Assembly (NCBI GenBank): GCA_947460085.1
Contig: CANHGA010000033.1
Coordinates: 1-13,365 of the forward strand
Direction: 5' to 3'
Source: Synechococcaceae cyanobacterium
Lineage (GTDB): Bacteria > Cyanobacteriota > Cyanobacteriia > PCC-6307 > Cyanobiaceae
DNA: 13,365 bases
Under the pieces are notes generated by a model. It saw nothing but the letters and a program-made list of their open reading frames with translations, searched no databases and was not told where the DNA came from. Below are positions 1 to 8,490 of the stretch, piece by piece; the stretch's first letter is position 1, and every line of letters begins with the position of its first letter. The position numbers and the translations under genes were made by a program.

Positions 1-316
1 CTGCACACCAGTCGCCCTCGGCGGCGTCCCAGCCTCCGTGCTCCAGGTGCTGGCAGGCCACCAGGGGCTCGAGCCCGCAGAGGGACGCCAAAAGGGCGGC
101 GCGAACATCGCTATCCCCACCGCTATCCCCGTAGCTATTGCCTTTGCCATCGTCGAGCTGGGTGAGCAGATAGCGCCACAGCACCAACCGGGAGGGTTCG
201 CTGAGGGGTATCTCCCAGATTGTCTCCAGGGGCAGCCAGATCCCCAGGGCTGGGGACTGGCCATCTGCTTGCTTGCGCAGCACGTCCTGTTTGCGCAGCA
301 CTTCAACGGCCTTCAT
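1..316 (-). CDS. Hypothetical protein, partial (C-terminus beyond the left edge)
   Basis: An open frame reads leftward from an ATG at 316-314 with no stop for 105 codons and runs off the window. A good ribosome binding site (AGGAG, complement of 323-327) lies 6 nt before the ATG, which fixes the start. The visible protein begins MKAVEVLRKQ, repeats the VLRKQ motif at once, then has a Trp/Leu-rich stretch (residues 26-53), a Gly/Asp/Ser-rich segment (about 56-69), and a helix-like Ala/Leu region. No signal peptide, membrane segment or catalytic motif is visible, and I do not recognise the family. It is divergent from the glycosyltransferase operon across an 82-bp spacer. Codon use looks like that of its neighbours. 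I am fairly sure it is a real gene and have no call on function. Confidence 0.72.
   Translation of the reverse strand, partial: MKAVEVLRKQDVLRKQADGQSPALGIWLPLETIWEIPLSEPSRLVLWRYLLTQLDDGKGNSYGDSGGDSDVRAALLASLCGLEPLVACQHLEHGGWDAAEGDWCA
270..301. repeat. 18-bp-period tandem duplication in the leftward partial gene
   Basis: TGCTTGCGCAGCAC (270-283) recurs as TGTTTGCGCAGCAC (288-301), offset by 18 bp with one mismatch. On the coding strand this gives VLRKQ twice near the N-terminus. A separate 12-bp tandem pair with two mismatches (CGCTATCCCCAC, 109-120, and CGCTATCCCCGT, 121-132) encodes the Gly-Asp-Ser repeat of the same gene. Confidence 0.7.
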
Positions 317-398
317 TTCGCGCTCCTGCATCTCGGAGCCCTATCCCGTGGGGCATCAATAGTTTGTGGACATCGTTCCCCGATGAAGGCCCTATTCC
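317..398. promoter_or_regulatory. Divergent intergenic region, likely holding promoters for both sides
   Basis: This 82-bp spacer separates two outward-facing genes, so promoters for both must lie here or inside the neighbouring genes. No convincing -35/-10 pair can be picked by eye. A 13-bp direct repeat (GCCCTATCCCGTG at 338-350 and GCCCTATTCCGTG at 389-401) flanks the spacer, and its second copy includes the GTG start of the rightward gene. A GAAGG at 385-389, 9 nt before that GTG, is the likely ribosome binding site. Confidence 0.45.
323..327 (-). promoter_or_regulatory. Ribosome binding site of the leftward partial gene
   Basis: The reverse strand reads AGGAG here, 6 nt before the ATG at 316-314. 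It is the clearest Shine-Dalgarno motif at this edge and is the main support for the start of the partial gene. Confidence 0.65.
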
Positions 399-3293
399 GT
401 GCCAACCAGCCTCCCGTTGGCGATTGCCCCCCAACTGCGGGGATCCTGGGCTGGCCGGCTCGATGACTTGATGGATGGCGGCCAACTGAGTGGTTGGGCC
501 TGTTCTGTTGCGCCATCCGATGCGCCTCCCGACCACCAGGCGCCAGCCCAGGTGCGCCTGGTGGTGGAGGACCTGCTGCCTCCAGCCCAGAGCTGGCCGA
601 TGGCGGAGGTGGCGGCGAACCGCTATAGGCCTGAGCTGGAGCTTGAGGGGCGCTCAGCCCAGTGCGGTTTCCTGGTGGAGGGGCCCTTGCCCTTGCCCCT
701 GCCGGTGCGGGGTACGGGCAGCGTGTTGCGGGCCTTTGTGCTGACCCCCGATGGGGAGGTGGAGCTCAGTGGGAGCCCCCAGCGGCTCAATCCCCAGCGC
801 TATCGCCAGCTCGAGGCCCTGGGGCGCCAGGGTGCAGCCAGGGTTGGTGGGGCTGGAGGCGCCGGTGGCACTGGAGCCGCAGGTGGCCTCCATCCTTTGG
901 AAGGGCCCTGGGTTCACGGCTGGGGACCGCCGACCCAGGAGTTGTCTCTGCTGATCGACGGCACAATTCGGGAGCGGCTGCAGTGCGATAGCCAGGGCCG
1001 CTTCCATCTGGCCCTTCCCGCCCAGGTTTGTGATGGCGGCCCCCACCATCTCGAGCTTCTCGATGGTGGGGGGATCAGCCTCGATGCCCGCCTTGAGCTG
1101 GCCCCCTTTGAGCTCACCCCCTGGCCGGCCCTGCTGGAGCACGGACACCCTCCCTTCCCAGACCAGCTCAATCCCCTGGTCCGGGAACAGCATCGAAGCC
1201 TGACGACTTGGTTGCATTGGGCTGAGGCAGCCAGGACTCCCCTTTCCCCAGAGCTGCCCCGGCTGCACCATCTGCTTGCGGCAGCGGGGGCAGACCCGCC
1301 GGCAAGCAGTCCGTTGGGAGTTCCCATGGCCTTGCCGACCAGCGAGGAGCCCCGGGTCTCGGTTGTCATTCCGGCCCACAACCACTACGGCGTGACGCGC
1401 CGTTGCCTACTGGCCCTGGCCTATGCCCCAACCCGCGTGCCCTTTGAGGTGATCGTGGTGGACGACGGCTCGAGCGATGGCACCACGGAGGCCCTCGCCC
1501 GGGATGTGGAGGGATGCCGGCTGGTGCGCCATGGCCAGGCCACGGGCTTTAACCAGGCCTGTCATAGCGGTGTGGGCTTGGCCCGCGGGGAGTACGTGGT
1601 GTTGCTCAACAACGACACCCAGCCCTGTTGCCTGTGGTTGGAGGAACTGCTCGAGCCGTTTTACCGCTGGCCGGCTACGGGACTCGTGGGCGCCCAGCTG
1701 ATCTTTCCCAATGGCCGCCTGCAGGAATCGGGGGGGATTGTCTGGGGTGAGGGCCAGCCCTGGAATTACGGCCGCGGCGGCAACCCCTACGACCCAAAAG
1801 TGAGCTATACCCGCCAGGTTGACTACGTCAGCGGAGCCGCCCTGGCCATGCCCCTGGCCCTATGGCACCAGGTGGGGGGCTTTAGCCCCGAATTTGCTCC
1901 GGCCTACTTCGAAGACACCGATTTGGCCTTCAAGGTGAGGGCCATGGGCCTGGAGGTGCGTTGTGCCCCCCTAGCCCGGGTTGTCCACCATGAGGGCACC
2001 ACCTCCGGCGTTGACACCACGGACGCCCAAAGCGTCAAACGGTTGCAACTGGACCATGCGCCCCTGTTTCGAGCCAAGTGGCACCACGCCCTGCTGCCCT
2101 CGGGGGAACCCTCCAGGGAGGAGGCGGAACGGCTGAAGGATCGCGGCATCATCGGCCGGGCCCTGGTGCTCGACCATGCCCCTCCCCAGCCGGATCGGGA
2201 TGCGGGCAGCCAGGCCGCCCTCAACGAGATGGGATTGCTCCAGAGCCTGGGTTGGAAGGTCACCTTCTTGCCGGCCAACCTGGCCTGGTTGGGGGCCTAT
2301 AGCGAAGAGCTCCAGCGCAGCGGCATTGAGTCGATCCATGCACCCTTTGTGCTGTCGGTGGAGCAGTTCCTGCGGGCCCGGGGCCGGGAATTTGAGCTGA
2401 TCTACATCACCCGCTACACCACCGTTCGCGATCACATTGCCGCCATCAAGGAGCAGGCCCCCAAGGCGAAGTTGCTGTTCTGTAATGCCGATCTCCACTA
2501 CCTCCGGGAGCTGCGTCAGGCGCTGGTGGCGGGGCTGGAAGGAGGGGCCCACGAGCGGGCCCTGGAGGCGGTGGCCTCAACCCGCCGGGACGAACTGGAG
2601 GCGATGGCCCAAGTCGATCTCACCCTCAGCTACAGCGCCTTGGAGCGGAGCCTGATTGAAACCGACAGCCTCGGCCGGTCGGCCACATCTCCTTGCCCAT
2701 GGGTCGTGGAGACGGTCCGAGAAGCCGCCCCCCTGGCAGGCCGCGAAGGCCTGGCCTTCTTGGGTAGCTATCGGCATCCCCCCAACGTCGATGCGATCGA
2801 GGCGTTCTTGGTGGATGTTTGGCCGCTGGTGCACCAGCGGCATCCCGCCCTGGTGTTGCATCTCTATGGCAGTGGCCTGAACCCCGAGCAGGCCCAGGCC
2901 TGGGCCGACCACGCCGGGGTGCGGGTGGAGGGATGGATCGCCTGTACCGCACCGATTTACGACAGGCACCGGGTGTTCATCGCCCCCCTTCGCTGCGGGG
3001 CTGGCCTCAAGGGCAAGGTTGTCGAGGCCCTCGCCCGGGGGATTCCCCAGGTGCTCAGCCCGGTGGCTGCCGAGGGCACGGAGCTCCGCCATGGCGACGA
3101 GGTGTTGATCGCCGAAACCCCGGCCGAATGGCTCGAGCAGCTCTCAGCCCTGCTGGATAGCGACGACCTGTGGCAGCGGATGAGCCTTGCGGCCCTGGCC
3201 CATGGCCGCAGCCGCTATGGCCGCGAGCGGGGGTTGGCCTTAATGGCCCGGGCCCTGCGCCAGGTGGGCTTGCCCGTGCGGGGGGAAGGCTGA
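399..3293 (+). CDS. Multidomain glycosyltransferase: two beta-sandwich-like domains, GT2, then GT4-like
   Basis: This 964-residue protein is a fused glycosyltransferase, probably cytoplasmic and acting on a surface glycan or glycoprotein. Residues 19-131 and about 165-243 look like two copies of a beta-sandwich module found at the front of some bacterial glycosyltransferases (GWACS near 32-36, RYRPEL, a final GSP; the second copy is degenerate). A Gly/Ala-rich linker (about 143-163) joins them. The GT2 domain (about 317-560) has VSVVIPAHN, the nucleotide-binding DDGSSD (D355-D360), NNDT (404-407) in the metal-binding DxD position, and EDTD (505-508) for the catalytic base region. The GT4-like domain (about 582-964) has FLGSYRHPPN near 788 and CGAGLKGKVVEALARGIP (about 866-883), typical of GT-B donor sites. 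The start is GTG at 399, because an in-frame stop lies just upstream (384-386) and no ATG is available. The gene overlaps the next one by one base (TGATG). Acceptor and donor sugars cannot be read from the sequence. Confidence 0.9.
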   Translation: MPTSLPLAIAPQLRGSWAGRLDDLMDGGQLSGWACSVAPSDAPPDHQAPAQVRLVVEDLLPPAQSWPMAEVAANRYRPELELEGRSAQCGFLVEGPLPLPLPVRGTGSVLRAFVLTPDGEVELSGSPQRLNPQRYRQLEALGRQGAARVGGAGGAGGTGAAGGLHPLEGPWVHGWGPPTQELSLLIDGTIRERLQCDSQGRFHLALPAQVCDGGPHHLELLDGGGISLDARLELAPFELTPWPALLEHGHPPFPDQLNPLVREQHRSLTTWLHWAEAARTPLSPELPRLHHLLAAAGADPPASSPLGVPMALPTSEEPRVSVVIPAHNHYGVTRRCLLALAYAPTRVPFEVIVVDDGSSDGTTEALARDVEGCRLVRHGQATGFNQACHSGVGLARGEYVVLLNNDTQPCCLWLEELLEPFYRWPATGLVGAQLIFPNGRLQESGGIVWGEGQPWNYGRGGNPYDPKVSYTRQVDYVSGAALAMPLALWHQVGGFSPEFAPAYFEDTDLAFKVRAMGLEVRCAPLARVVHHEGTTSGVDTTDAQSVKRLQLDHAPLFRAKWHHALLPSGEPSREEAERLKDRGIIGRALVLDHAPPQPDRDAGSQAALNEMGLLQSLGWKVTFLPANLAWLGAYSEELQRSGIESIHAPFVLSVEQFLRARGREFELIYITRYTTVRDHIAAIKEQAPKAKLLFCNADLHYLRELRQALVAGLEGGAHERALEAVASTRRDELEAMAQVDLTLSYSALERSLIETDSLGRSATSPCPWVVETVREAAPLAGREGLAFLGSYRHPPNVDAIEAFLVDVWPLVHQRHPALVLHLYGSGLNPEQAQAWADHAGVRVEGWIACTAPIYDRHRVFIAPLRCGAGLKGKVVEALARGIPQVLSPVAAEGTELRHGDEVLIAETPAEWLEQLSALLDSDDLWQRMSLAALAHGRSRYGRERGLALMARALRQVGLPVRGEG

Positions 3294-4093
3294 TGGCCCA
3301 ACCCACCCTCTCTGGAGTTGCCCCTGAGCGGGCCATTGCCCTTGCCCCTGGCAAGCCGCTGCTGTCGGTGGAGGAGGCCAACCGGCTGATCCTCCGCCAT
3401 GGCCTGAATCGGGAGTTGGCCCGGGCCCAGGTCCAGGAGGCCGTGGCGGCGGTGGTGCCCCTGGCGCCGGAGGAGGAGGAGGCCCTGGCCTCGGCCTTGA
3501 TGGAGAGCGAAGCGGGGAGCTCCCCAGCTGAGCGGCAGGCCTGGTTGGCCGCCCGGGGCTTGGGCCCTGAGGATGTGCTGGCCATCGCCAGCCTGGCCGA
3601 GCGGCTGCGGCGCTGGAGCGCGTGGCGGTTCGATGAGGAGGTGGAGATCCGCTTCCTGGATCGCAAGGATGATTTGGATCGGGTGGTGTATTCCCTGCTG
3701 CGGGTGAGTGACCGGGCGCTCGCTGAAGAGCTCTACCTGCGGGTGCGGGAGGAGGGGGCCAGCTTCCGCTCCCTCGCTGAGCAGTTCAGTGAGGGGCCCG
3801 AGACGGAAACCGGCGGTCTGATTGGCCCGATTGCGATGACGGCGGCCCACCCCGAGCTGGTCAAGCGGCTGCGGGTGGGACGGGAAGGCCAGATCTGGCC
3901 CACCTTTGCCATTGGTGATGTCTGGTTGGTGGTGCGCTTGGAGAGGCTCCTGCCGGCCCAATTGGATGCCCCAACCCGGGCCCAGATGCTGCATGAACTG
4001 TTTGAGCGTTGGCTGGGCGAGCAGGTGGAGGTGCTCCTCCAAGGCGGTGAGCTCGATCCGGTTCCCGTGCCTGGGGAGGCCCTGGTGCCATGA
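3293..4093 (+). CDS. PpiC/parvulin-type peptidyl-prolyl isomerase, probably cytoplasmic
   Basis: This 266-residue protein has an N-terminal helical region (about 25-115) and a parvulin-like rotamase domain (about 125-222). The domain shows the helix EELYLRVREEGASFRSLAEQ, then FSEGPETETGGLIGP and a closing strand WLVVRLERL. There is no signal peptide, so it is probably cytoplasmic, unlike PrsA and SurA. From the family and position, I infer that it helps fold or hold a substrate before export through the ABC transporter encoded next. I chose the ATG at 3293 because it overlaps the upstream stop (TGATG) and follows GGAAGG at 3284-3289. The frame stays open further upstream, to an ATG at 3170, but that would place 41 residues inside the glycosyltransferase gene. 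It overlaps the transporter gene by ATGA, so translation is probably coupled. Confidence 0.85.
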   Translation: MAQPTLSGVAPERAIALAPGKPLLSVEEANRLILRHGLNRELARAQVQEAVAAVVPLAPEEEEALASALMESEAGSSPAERQAWLAARGLGPEDVLAIASLAERLRRWSAWRFDEEVEIRFLDRKDDLDRVVYSLLRVSDRALAEELYLRVREEGASFRSLAEQFSEGPETETGGLIGPIAMTAAHPELVKRLRVGREGQIWPTFAIGDVWLVVRLERLLPAQLDAPTRAQMLHELFERWLGEQVEVLLQGGELDPVPVPGEALVP

Positions 4094-7092
4094 GCAGTTC
4101 CGCCCTACGGCCACCAACGGTTGGAGCGGCTGGCCAGTTGCTGCGCAGCTATCGCCCCTTTGATTGCCTGAGCCTTGACCAGGCTGCGGCCCTGGAGTTG
4201 GCGTTGGAGTTGCGCACCTACCGGCTGGGCCAGACCGTGCTGCGCCCCGACGTGCTCCCGGATGCGGTGTTGTTCGTGTTGAGCGGCAGCCTGCGCTCCC
4301 TGGCGGTCGACCCCCTCGATGGCGAACTGCACACGGTGGAAACGCTCCAGCAGGGGGATAGCTGTGGTTGGACCAGCCTGCTCCGCCACGACCCCTGTGA
4401 GCACCTGCGGGCTTCCACCGAGGCAGAGGTGTTGGCGCTGGCTGCCGGGGTTTGGAGCCATGGGCTCGAGGAGAACGGCGCCTTGCAGGAGTGGTACGCC
4501 AACCACGGATCAGGGGCGGAGGTGCACCACGTGTTGGCAGCGGTGGGCCGGGAGCAGGCCAGTCCGATGTTGACCCAGCACGACTGGTCGACCTTGCTGC
4601 GGCAGGCCCGGGTGCGCAGCTTGCCGCCCAAGGGCCAAACCCCTGACTTGGCCGCTGATTGCGATTGGTTTTTTAGTAGCGGAGGTGTGCTGGGCCAGCC
4701 TTGGCTCCAGGGCCAGGGCGCGGACGCGCCCGAGCCCGGAAGTCCATGGGTGCGCTGGATTGGGCTACCGCTCCACGGTGGTCAAGCTCCCCCGGCCATG
4801 CCGACCGGGGCCGAGACCTTGGTGATTGGGCGCGCCCCTGGGGCGTTGGCGGCCAGCCCCATTCAGGGGGCCGTTGAAGGGGCTGGGGCCTATGCCCTCT
4901 CGCCAGAACCTCCTCCCCCGACCCCCACCATGCCCGGGGAGCTCTCCCTGCGCCGGGCCAGTGGATCGAAGGAAATCCCCATGGCGATCTGCACCACGCT
5001 GGCCAACTACTTCGATGTGCCGATCAACCGCGACGCCTTGGGGGATCGGGTGATCGCCATGTTGCAGCGCCAGGACCCCCTGAACCTGGTGAACCTGGGC
5101 GAGCTTCTGGATGCCCTGGGTCTGCGGGTGATGTTGGCGCCCTTACCGATGGACCGGTTGGTGCGGGTCCCGGTGCCGGCGGTGCTGGAGCGCGACGGTC
5201 AGTTCGCGATCCTCGAGGGGGTAGATCCCGATGGTCGCCTGCGGCTGCTGGAGCCCGAACTGGGACCGATCTGCGTGCCTGCAGCCGAGCTGGCCCAAGC
5301 CCTGGGCGGCAAGGTGCCCTTGCTGCTGCTCCAGCGCAAGGATGACGCCAAACAGCAGCGCTTCAGTTGGGCCTGGTATGGCCCCTTCCTGAAGGAGCAC
5401 CGGCGCTCCCTGGTGGAAGTTCTGGCCCTCTCCACGGTGATCAATCTGCTCAACCTGGTGACGCCCCTTGGGCTGCAGCAGTTGATCGACCAGGTGGTTC
5501 ACCAAGACAACCTCAATGCCCTGGTGAGCATTTCCTCGGTCCTGCTCTTGGCCGCTGTGGTTCGGGGGGTCTTGAAGACCCTGCGCGGCTACATCTTTAC
5601 CGATACTGCCAACCGCATCGACCAGGCCACCAAGTCGACGATCCTGGATCAACTGGTGCGGCTTCCCCAAGGGTTTTTCGACAGCCGCCCGGTGGGTCAG
5701 GTGATCCATTACTTCCACCAGCTGGATCGGCTGCGGGAATTCCTGGTGGGTCAGAGCATCACCACCACGGTGGACTTTCTGTTCAGCTTCCTTTATCTGG
5801 CGGTCCTGCTCACCTTGAGCATCCCGTTGACCCTGGCCACCTTGGCCACGGTGCCGTTAATGCTGATTTTGGCGATTGTCAGCAACCCGGTGGTGCGCGG
5901 CCAGATCAACCGCAGCATGGGGGAGGCGGTGAAAACCTATTCCTATCTCAACGAATCGATCACTGGGATTCAGACGATCAAATCCCAAAATGCCGAGCTC
6001 AAAACCCGCTGGGAATTCCAAAATCGTTACTCCAGGTTCATCGGCGAGGACTTCAAACTCAAGGTCACCCGGGAGGCCCTCGGCAATCTCGCCGGGTTTA
6101 TCCAAGATCTCAACAGCCTGGTCGTGGTTGGGGTTGGCATCTTCCTGGTGATGCGCAACCAAATCTCCCTCGGCGGCTTTATCGCTTTCCGCATCCTCAG
6201 TGGCTACATCACCGGTCCCCTGGTGAAGATGGTGCAAACCTGGCAGCAATTCCAGCAATCCACGGCCTCCCTGCGGATGGTGGCCGACGTGGTGGACCGG
6301 CCAACGGAGCAAAGCCAGGCCGAATCCCAGAATATTCCGATGCCACCGATGGTGGGTCGGGTTCAGTTTGTCGACGTGGTGTTCAGCTATAGCGAAGATC
6401 AAGAGCCAATCCTCAATGGTGTCAACCTCGAAGTGCCCACGGGATCGTTTGTAGGCTTGGTTGGTGGCTCCGGTAGCGGCAAGAGCACCCTGTTGAAGTT
6501 GCTACCGCGCTTTTACAGGGCTAATGCGGGGCGGGTGCTCGTCGATGGGCTTGATATCAACAAAGTGGAGTTGTATTCCCTGCGCCGCCAGATCGGTGTG
6601 GTGCCCCAGGACACCGTGCTGTTCGACGGCACCATTCGCGACAACCTGTTGCTGGTCAAGCCCGATGCCAGCGCCGCCGAACTGATTGGGGCCGCCCGGA
6701 TTGCCTGTGCCCACGACTTCATCATGGGCTTGCCCAAGGGCTACAACTCCGACGTGGGCGAGCGGGGTGCCGGCCTTTCGGGCGGCCAGCGGCAGCGGCT
6801 GGCCCTGGCCCGGGCGGTGTTGCAGAACCCGCGGATGCTGATCCTCGACGAGGCCACCAGTGCCCTCGATGCCCGTACCGAAAGGCAGGTGTGCCTCAAC
6901 CTCTTGGAGGCCTTCCGGGGGCGCACCGTGTTCTTCATCACCCACCGGCTGACCACGGTCCAGCCGGCGGACTTGATCGTTTTGATGGACCGGGGGGCCG
7001 TGATGGAGGCCGGAACCCACCAGGTGTTGATGGCCCGCATGGGCTGGTACTACGCCCTGTACCAGAGCCAACAGCACGAGCAGGGTCTCTGA
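4090..7092 (+). CDS. Type I secretion ABC exporter (cNMP-binding-like, C39-like, transmembrane, ATPase domains)
   Basis: This 1000-residue inner-membrane exporter should pair with the HlyD-type protein encoded just downstream and a TolC-type channel encoded elsewhere. Residues about 14-115 resemble a cyclic-nucleotide-binding domain; the phosphate-cassette Arg seems kept (R107), but the usual GE pair reads GD-S. Residues about 285-420 are C39-peptidase-like but look inactive: Ile/Pro occupy the Cys position (IPMAIC, 296-301) and Gln371 the His position, so it is probably a substrate-docking domain as in HlyB. About six membrane helices lie between 430 and 715. The ATPase domain has Walker A GGSGSGKST (792-800), signature LSGGQ (896-900), Walker B MLILDEATSALD around D920-E921, and H952 in FITHR. 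GGGGAGG at 4073-4079 is a ribosome binding site 10 nt before the ATG. The cargo is unknown. Confidence 0.93.
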   Translation: MSSSALRPPTVGAAGQLLRSYRPFDCLSLDQAAALELALELRTYRLGQTVLRPDVLPDAVLFVLSGSLRSLAVDPLDGELHTVETLQQGDSCGWTSLLRHDPCEHLRASTEAEVLALAAGVWSHGLEENGALQEWYANHGSGAEVHHVLAAVGREQASPMLTQHDWSTLLRQARVRSLPPKGQTPDLAADCDWFFSSGGVLGQPWLQGQGADAPEPGSPWVRWIGLPLHGGQAPPAMPTGAETLVIGRAPGALAASPIQGAVEGAGAYALSPEPPPPTPTMPGELSLRRASGSKEIPMAICTTLANYFDVPINRDALGDRVIAMLQRQDPLNLVNLGELLDALGLRVMLAPLPMDRLVRVPVPAVLERDGQFAILEGVDPDGRLRLLEPELGPICVPAAELAQALGGKVPLLLLQRKDDAKQQRFSWAWYGPFLKEHRRSLVEVLALSTVINLLNLVTPLGLQQLIDQVVHQDNLNALVSISSVLLLAAVVRGVLKTLRGYIFTDTANRIDQATKSTILDQLVRLPQGFFDSRPVGQVIHYFHQLDRLREFLVGQSITTTVDFLFSFLYLAVLLTLSIPLTLATLATVPLMLILAIVSNPVVRGQINRSMGEAVKTYSYLNESITGIQTIKSQNAELKTRWEFQNRYSRFIGEDFKLKVTREALGNLAGFIQDLNSLVVVGVGIFLVMRNQISLGGFIAFRILSGYITGPLVKMVQTWQQFQQSTASLRMVADVVDRPTEQSQAESQNIPMPPMVGRVQFVDVVFSYSEDQEPILNGVNLEVPTGSFVGLVGGSGSGKSTLLKLLPRFYRANAGRVLVDGLDINKVELYSLRRQIGVVPQDTVLFDGTIRDNLLLVKPDASAAELIGAARIACAHDFIMGLPKGYNSDVGERGAGLSGGQRQRLALARAVLQNPRMLILDEATSALDARTERQVCLNLLEAFRGRTVFFITHRLTTVQPADLIVLMDRGAVMEAGTHQVLMARMGWYYALYQSQQHEQGL

Positions 7093-7093
7093 C

Positions 7094-8488
7094 ATGGCTC
7101 CCCCGTCGCCCAAGCAGCCGGCCCAGTCGCCCCCACCCAAGCCCCCGGTGGACCTGGTCGGAGGTGGCGCAACCAAGCCCGTCGGCCACCCAGGTTCTGG
7201 CCTACCGCCCAGCCCACCTGGCAGTCCAGCGCCCCAGCCCAGCGCCAGTTGGCAGTTCAACCAGCCCGTGCTGCTGCGCAAGAGCCTGCGGGCTTCCACG
7301 GTGATCGTGTGGAGCTTTGTGGGCGGCACGGCCCTGTTGTTGGTGTGGAGCTTGGTGGCCCCCCTCGGGGAGACCGTGGCCGTGCAGGGCAAGTTGCAGC
7401 CCGGCAGCAAGGTGAAGCTGGTGGAGGCCCCCGTGGCCGGGGTGATCGCCGAGATCCTTGTGCGGGAGGGCGAGGCTGTCACGAAGGGGCAGCTGCTGGT
7501 GCGTTTTGACCTGCGCGAAGCCCGCAGCCGGCTGACCGTGGCCGAGGCGGTGCGCAGTCGCTTGCTGAGCGAAAACAAGATTTTCGCCGCTGCCCTCGGC
7601 GATCGGCCGGCGAGCAGCCTCACGCGCAACCAGAACCTGGAATTGCAGAACCACAGCGCCGACCTCACCAGCCGCCAGCAAGCCGCCAGGCAGGAGATCC
7701 TGCAAAGCAAGCAACGGCTCGCCGGCTTGGAGCAGTCGTGGCGCTCTTCCGACGACATCGCCAACCGCTACCAGGCCCTTTCCCGCAAAGGGGCGGTGAG
7801 CGCCGTCCAGGAATTGCAGACGCGTGATACGGCCAATCAACTGCTGTCGCGGCTACTGGAGGAACGCCGCGCCCTGGCCAAGTTCCAGGCCAATTTGATT
7901 CAGGTCAAGGCCGGGCCCCAGGCCGACTTTCGGGGGCGGATTGAGACGAACTTGCGCCAGGTCAGTGACCTGGATGGCCAGATCCGCCAAGCCAAGCAGC
8001 AGATTCAGTTTGGCCAGTTGGTGGCTCCCACCAGCGGGGTGGTCTTCGATCTTCGGGTCAATCCCACCAGCGTGGTGGCAGCCAGTACGGCAGTGATGAC
8101 CGTGGTGCCCCAGGACTCCCTCGAGGCTCGGGTTTTGGTGCCGAGCAAGGTGATCGGCTTTGTGCTGCCTGGGCAGAAGGCCGATATCTCCCTCGACACC
8201 TATCCGGCGAACGATTACGGCCGGGTGCCGGCCTGGGTGACGCGGATTGGCTCCGATGCCCTAACCCCCGAAGAAATGAAAAGCACCCTGGGCACCGATG
8301 CCAGCGGCCTGTTTTTTCCGGTGTCCCTGAAGCTGGCGCGCCAGAACCTGGTGGCCCGCACCCGCCTGGTGCCGTTCAAGGCCGGGATGACCCTCACCGC
8401 CGACATCCATCTGCGGGAGCGGCCGTTCATCAGTGTGTTGACGTCCTTCTTTGAGGACAAGCGCCGCAGCCTGGAGCGGCTTCGTTAA
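7094..8488 (+). CDS. HlyD-family membrane fusion protein of a type I secretion system
   Basis: This 464-residue periplasmic adaptor bridges the ABC exporter and an outer-membrane channel. It has a Pro-rich cytoplasmic tail (1-60), one membrane helix (about 67-90), the first half of a biotinyl-lipoyl-like domain (about 95-138, with APVAGVIAEILVREGEAV), a long coiled-coil hairpin rich in Gln/Arg/Leu (about 140-302), the second lipoyl half (FGQLVAPTSGVVFDL from 306) and a C-terminal beta-barrel region. This order and length are normal for the HlyD family. The ATG lies one base after the exporter's stop, so the two are almost certainly co-expressed. The very Pro-rich N-terminus is longer than in classic HlyD and may be an interaction tail. 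Its stop falls within a short palindrome (TCGTTAACGA, 8482-8491). Confidence 0.92.
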   Translation: MAPPSPKQPAQSPPPKPPVDLVGGGATKPVGHPGSGLPPSPPGSPAPQPSASWQFNQPVLLRKSLRASTVIVWSFVGGTALLLVWSLVAPLGETVAVQGKLQPGSKVKLVEAPVAGVIAEILVREGEAVTKGQLLVRFDLREARSRLTVAEAVRSRLLSENKIFAAALGDRPASSLTRNQNLELQNHSADLTSRQQAARQEILQSKQRLAGLEQSWRSSDDIANRYQALSRKGAVSAVQELQTRDTANQLLSRLLEERRALAKFQANLIQVKAGPQADFRGRIETNLRQVSDLDGQIRQAKQQIQFGQLVAPTSGVVFDLRVNPTSVVAASTAVMTVVPQDSLEARVLVPSKVIGFVLPGQKADISLDTYPANDYGRVPAWVTRIGSDALTPEEMKSTLGTDASGLFFPVSLKLARQNLVARTRLVPFKAGMTLTADIHLRERPFISVLTSFFEDKRRSLERLR

Positions 8489-8490
8489 CG

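Noticed and set aside
654..1385. Long reverse-strand open frame within the glycosyltransferase gene
   Set aside because: It is antisense to a clearly coding region with recognised domains. Long antisense frames are common in GC-rich genes, and its product has no recognisable motif.
3170..3292. Longer N-terminus for the prolyl isomerase from an ATG at 3170
   Set aside because: The extra 41 residues would overlap the glycosyltransferase gene, are Pro/Gly-rich and unlike the family, while the ATG at 3293 has an overlap with the upstream stop and a nearby GGAAGG.
4945..5350. Active C39 bacteriocin-processing peptidase
   Set aside because: The catalytic Cys and His positions are replaced, so a peptidase call is not supported.
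5367..6392. 341-codon alternative forward frame inside the ABC exporter gene
   Set aside because: Its Pro/Gly/His-rich translation is typical of a frame-shifted GC-rich gene, and the exporter's transmembrane domain is intact in the main frame.
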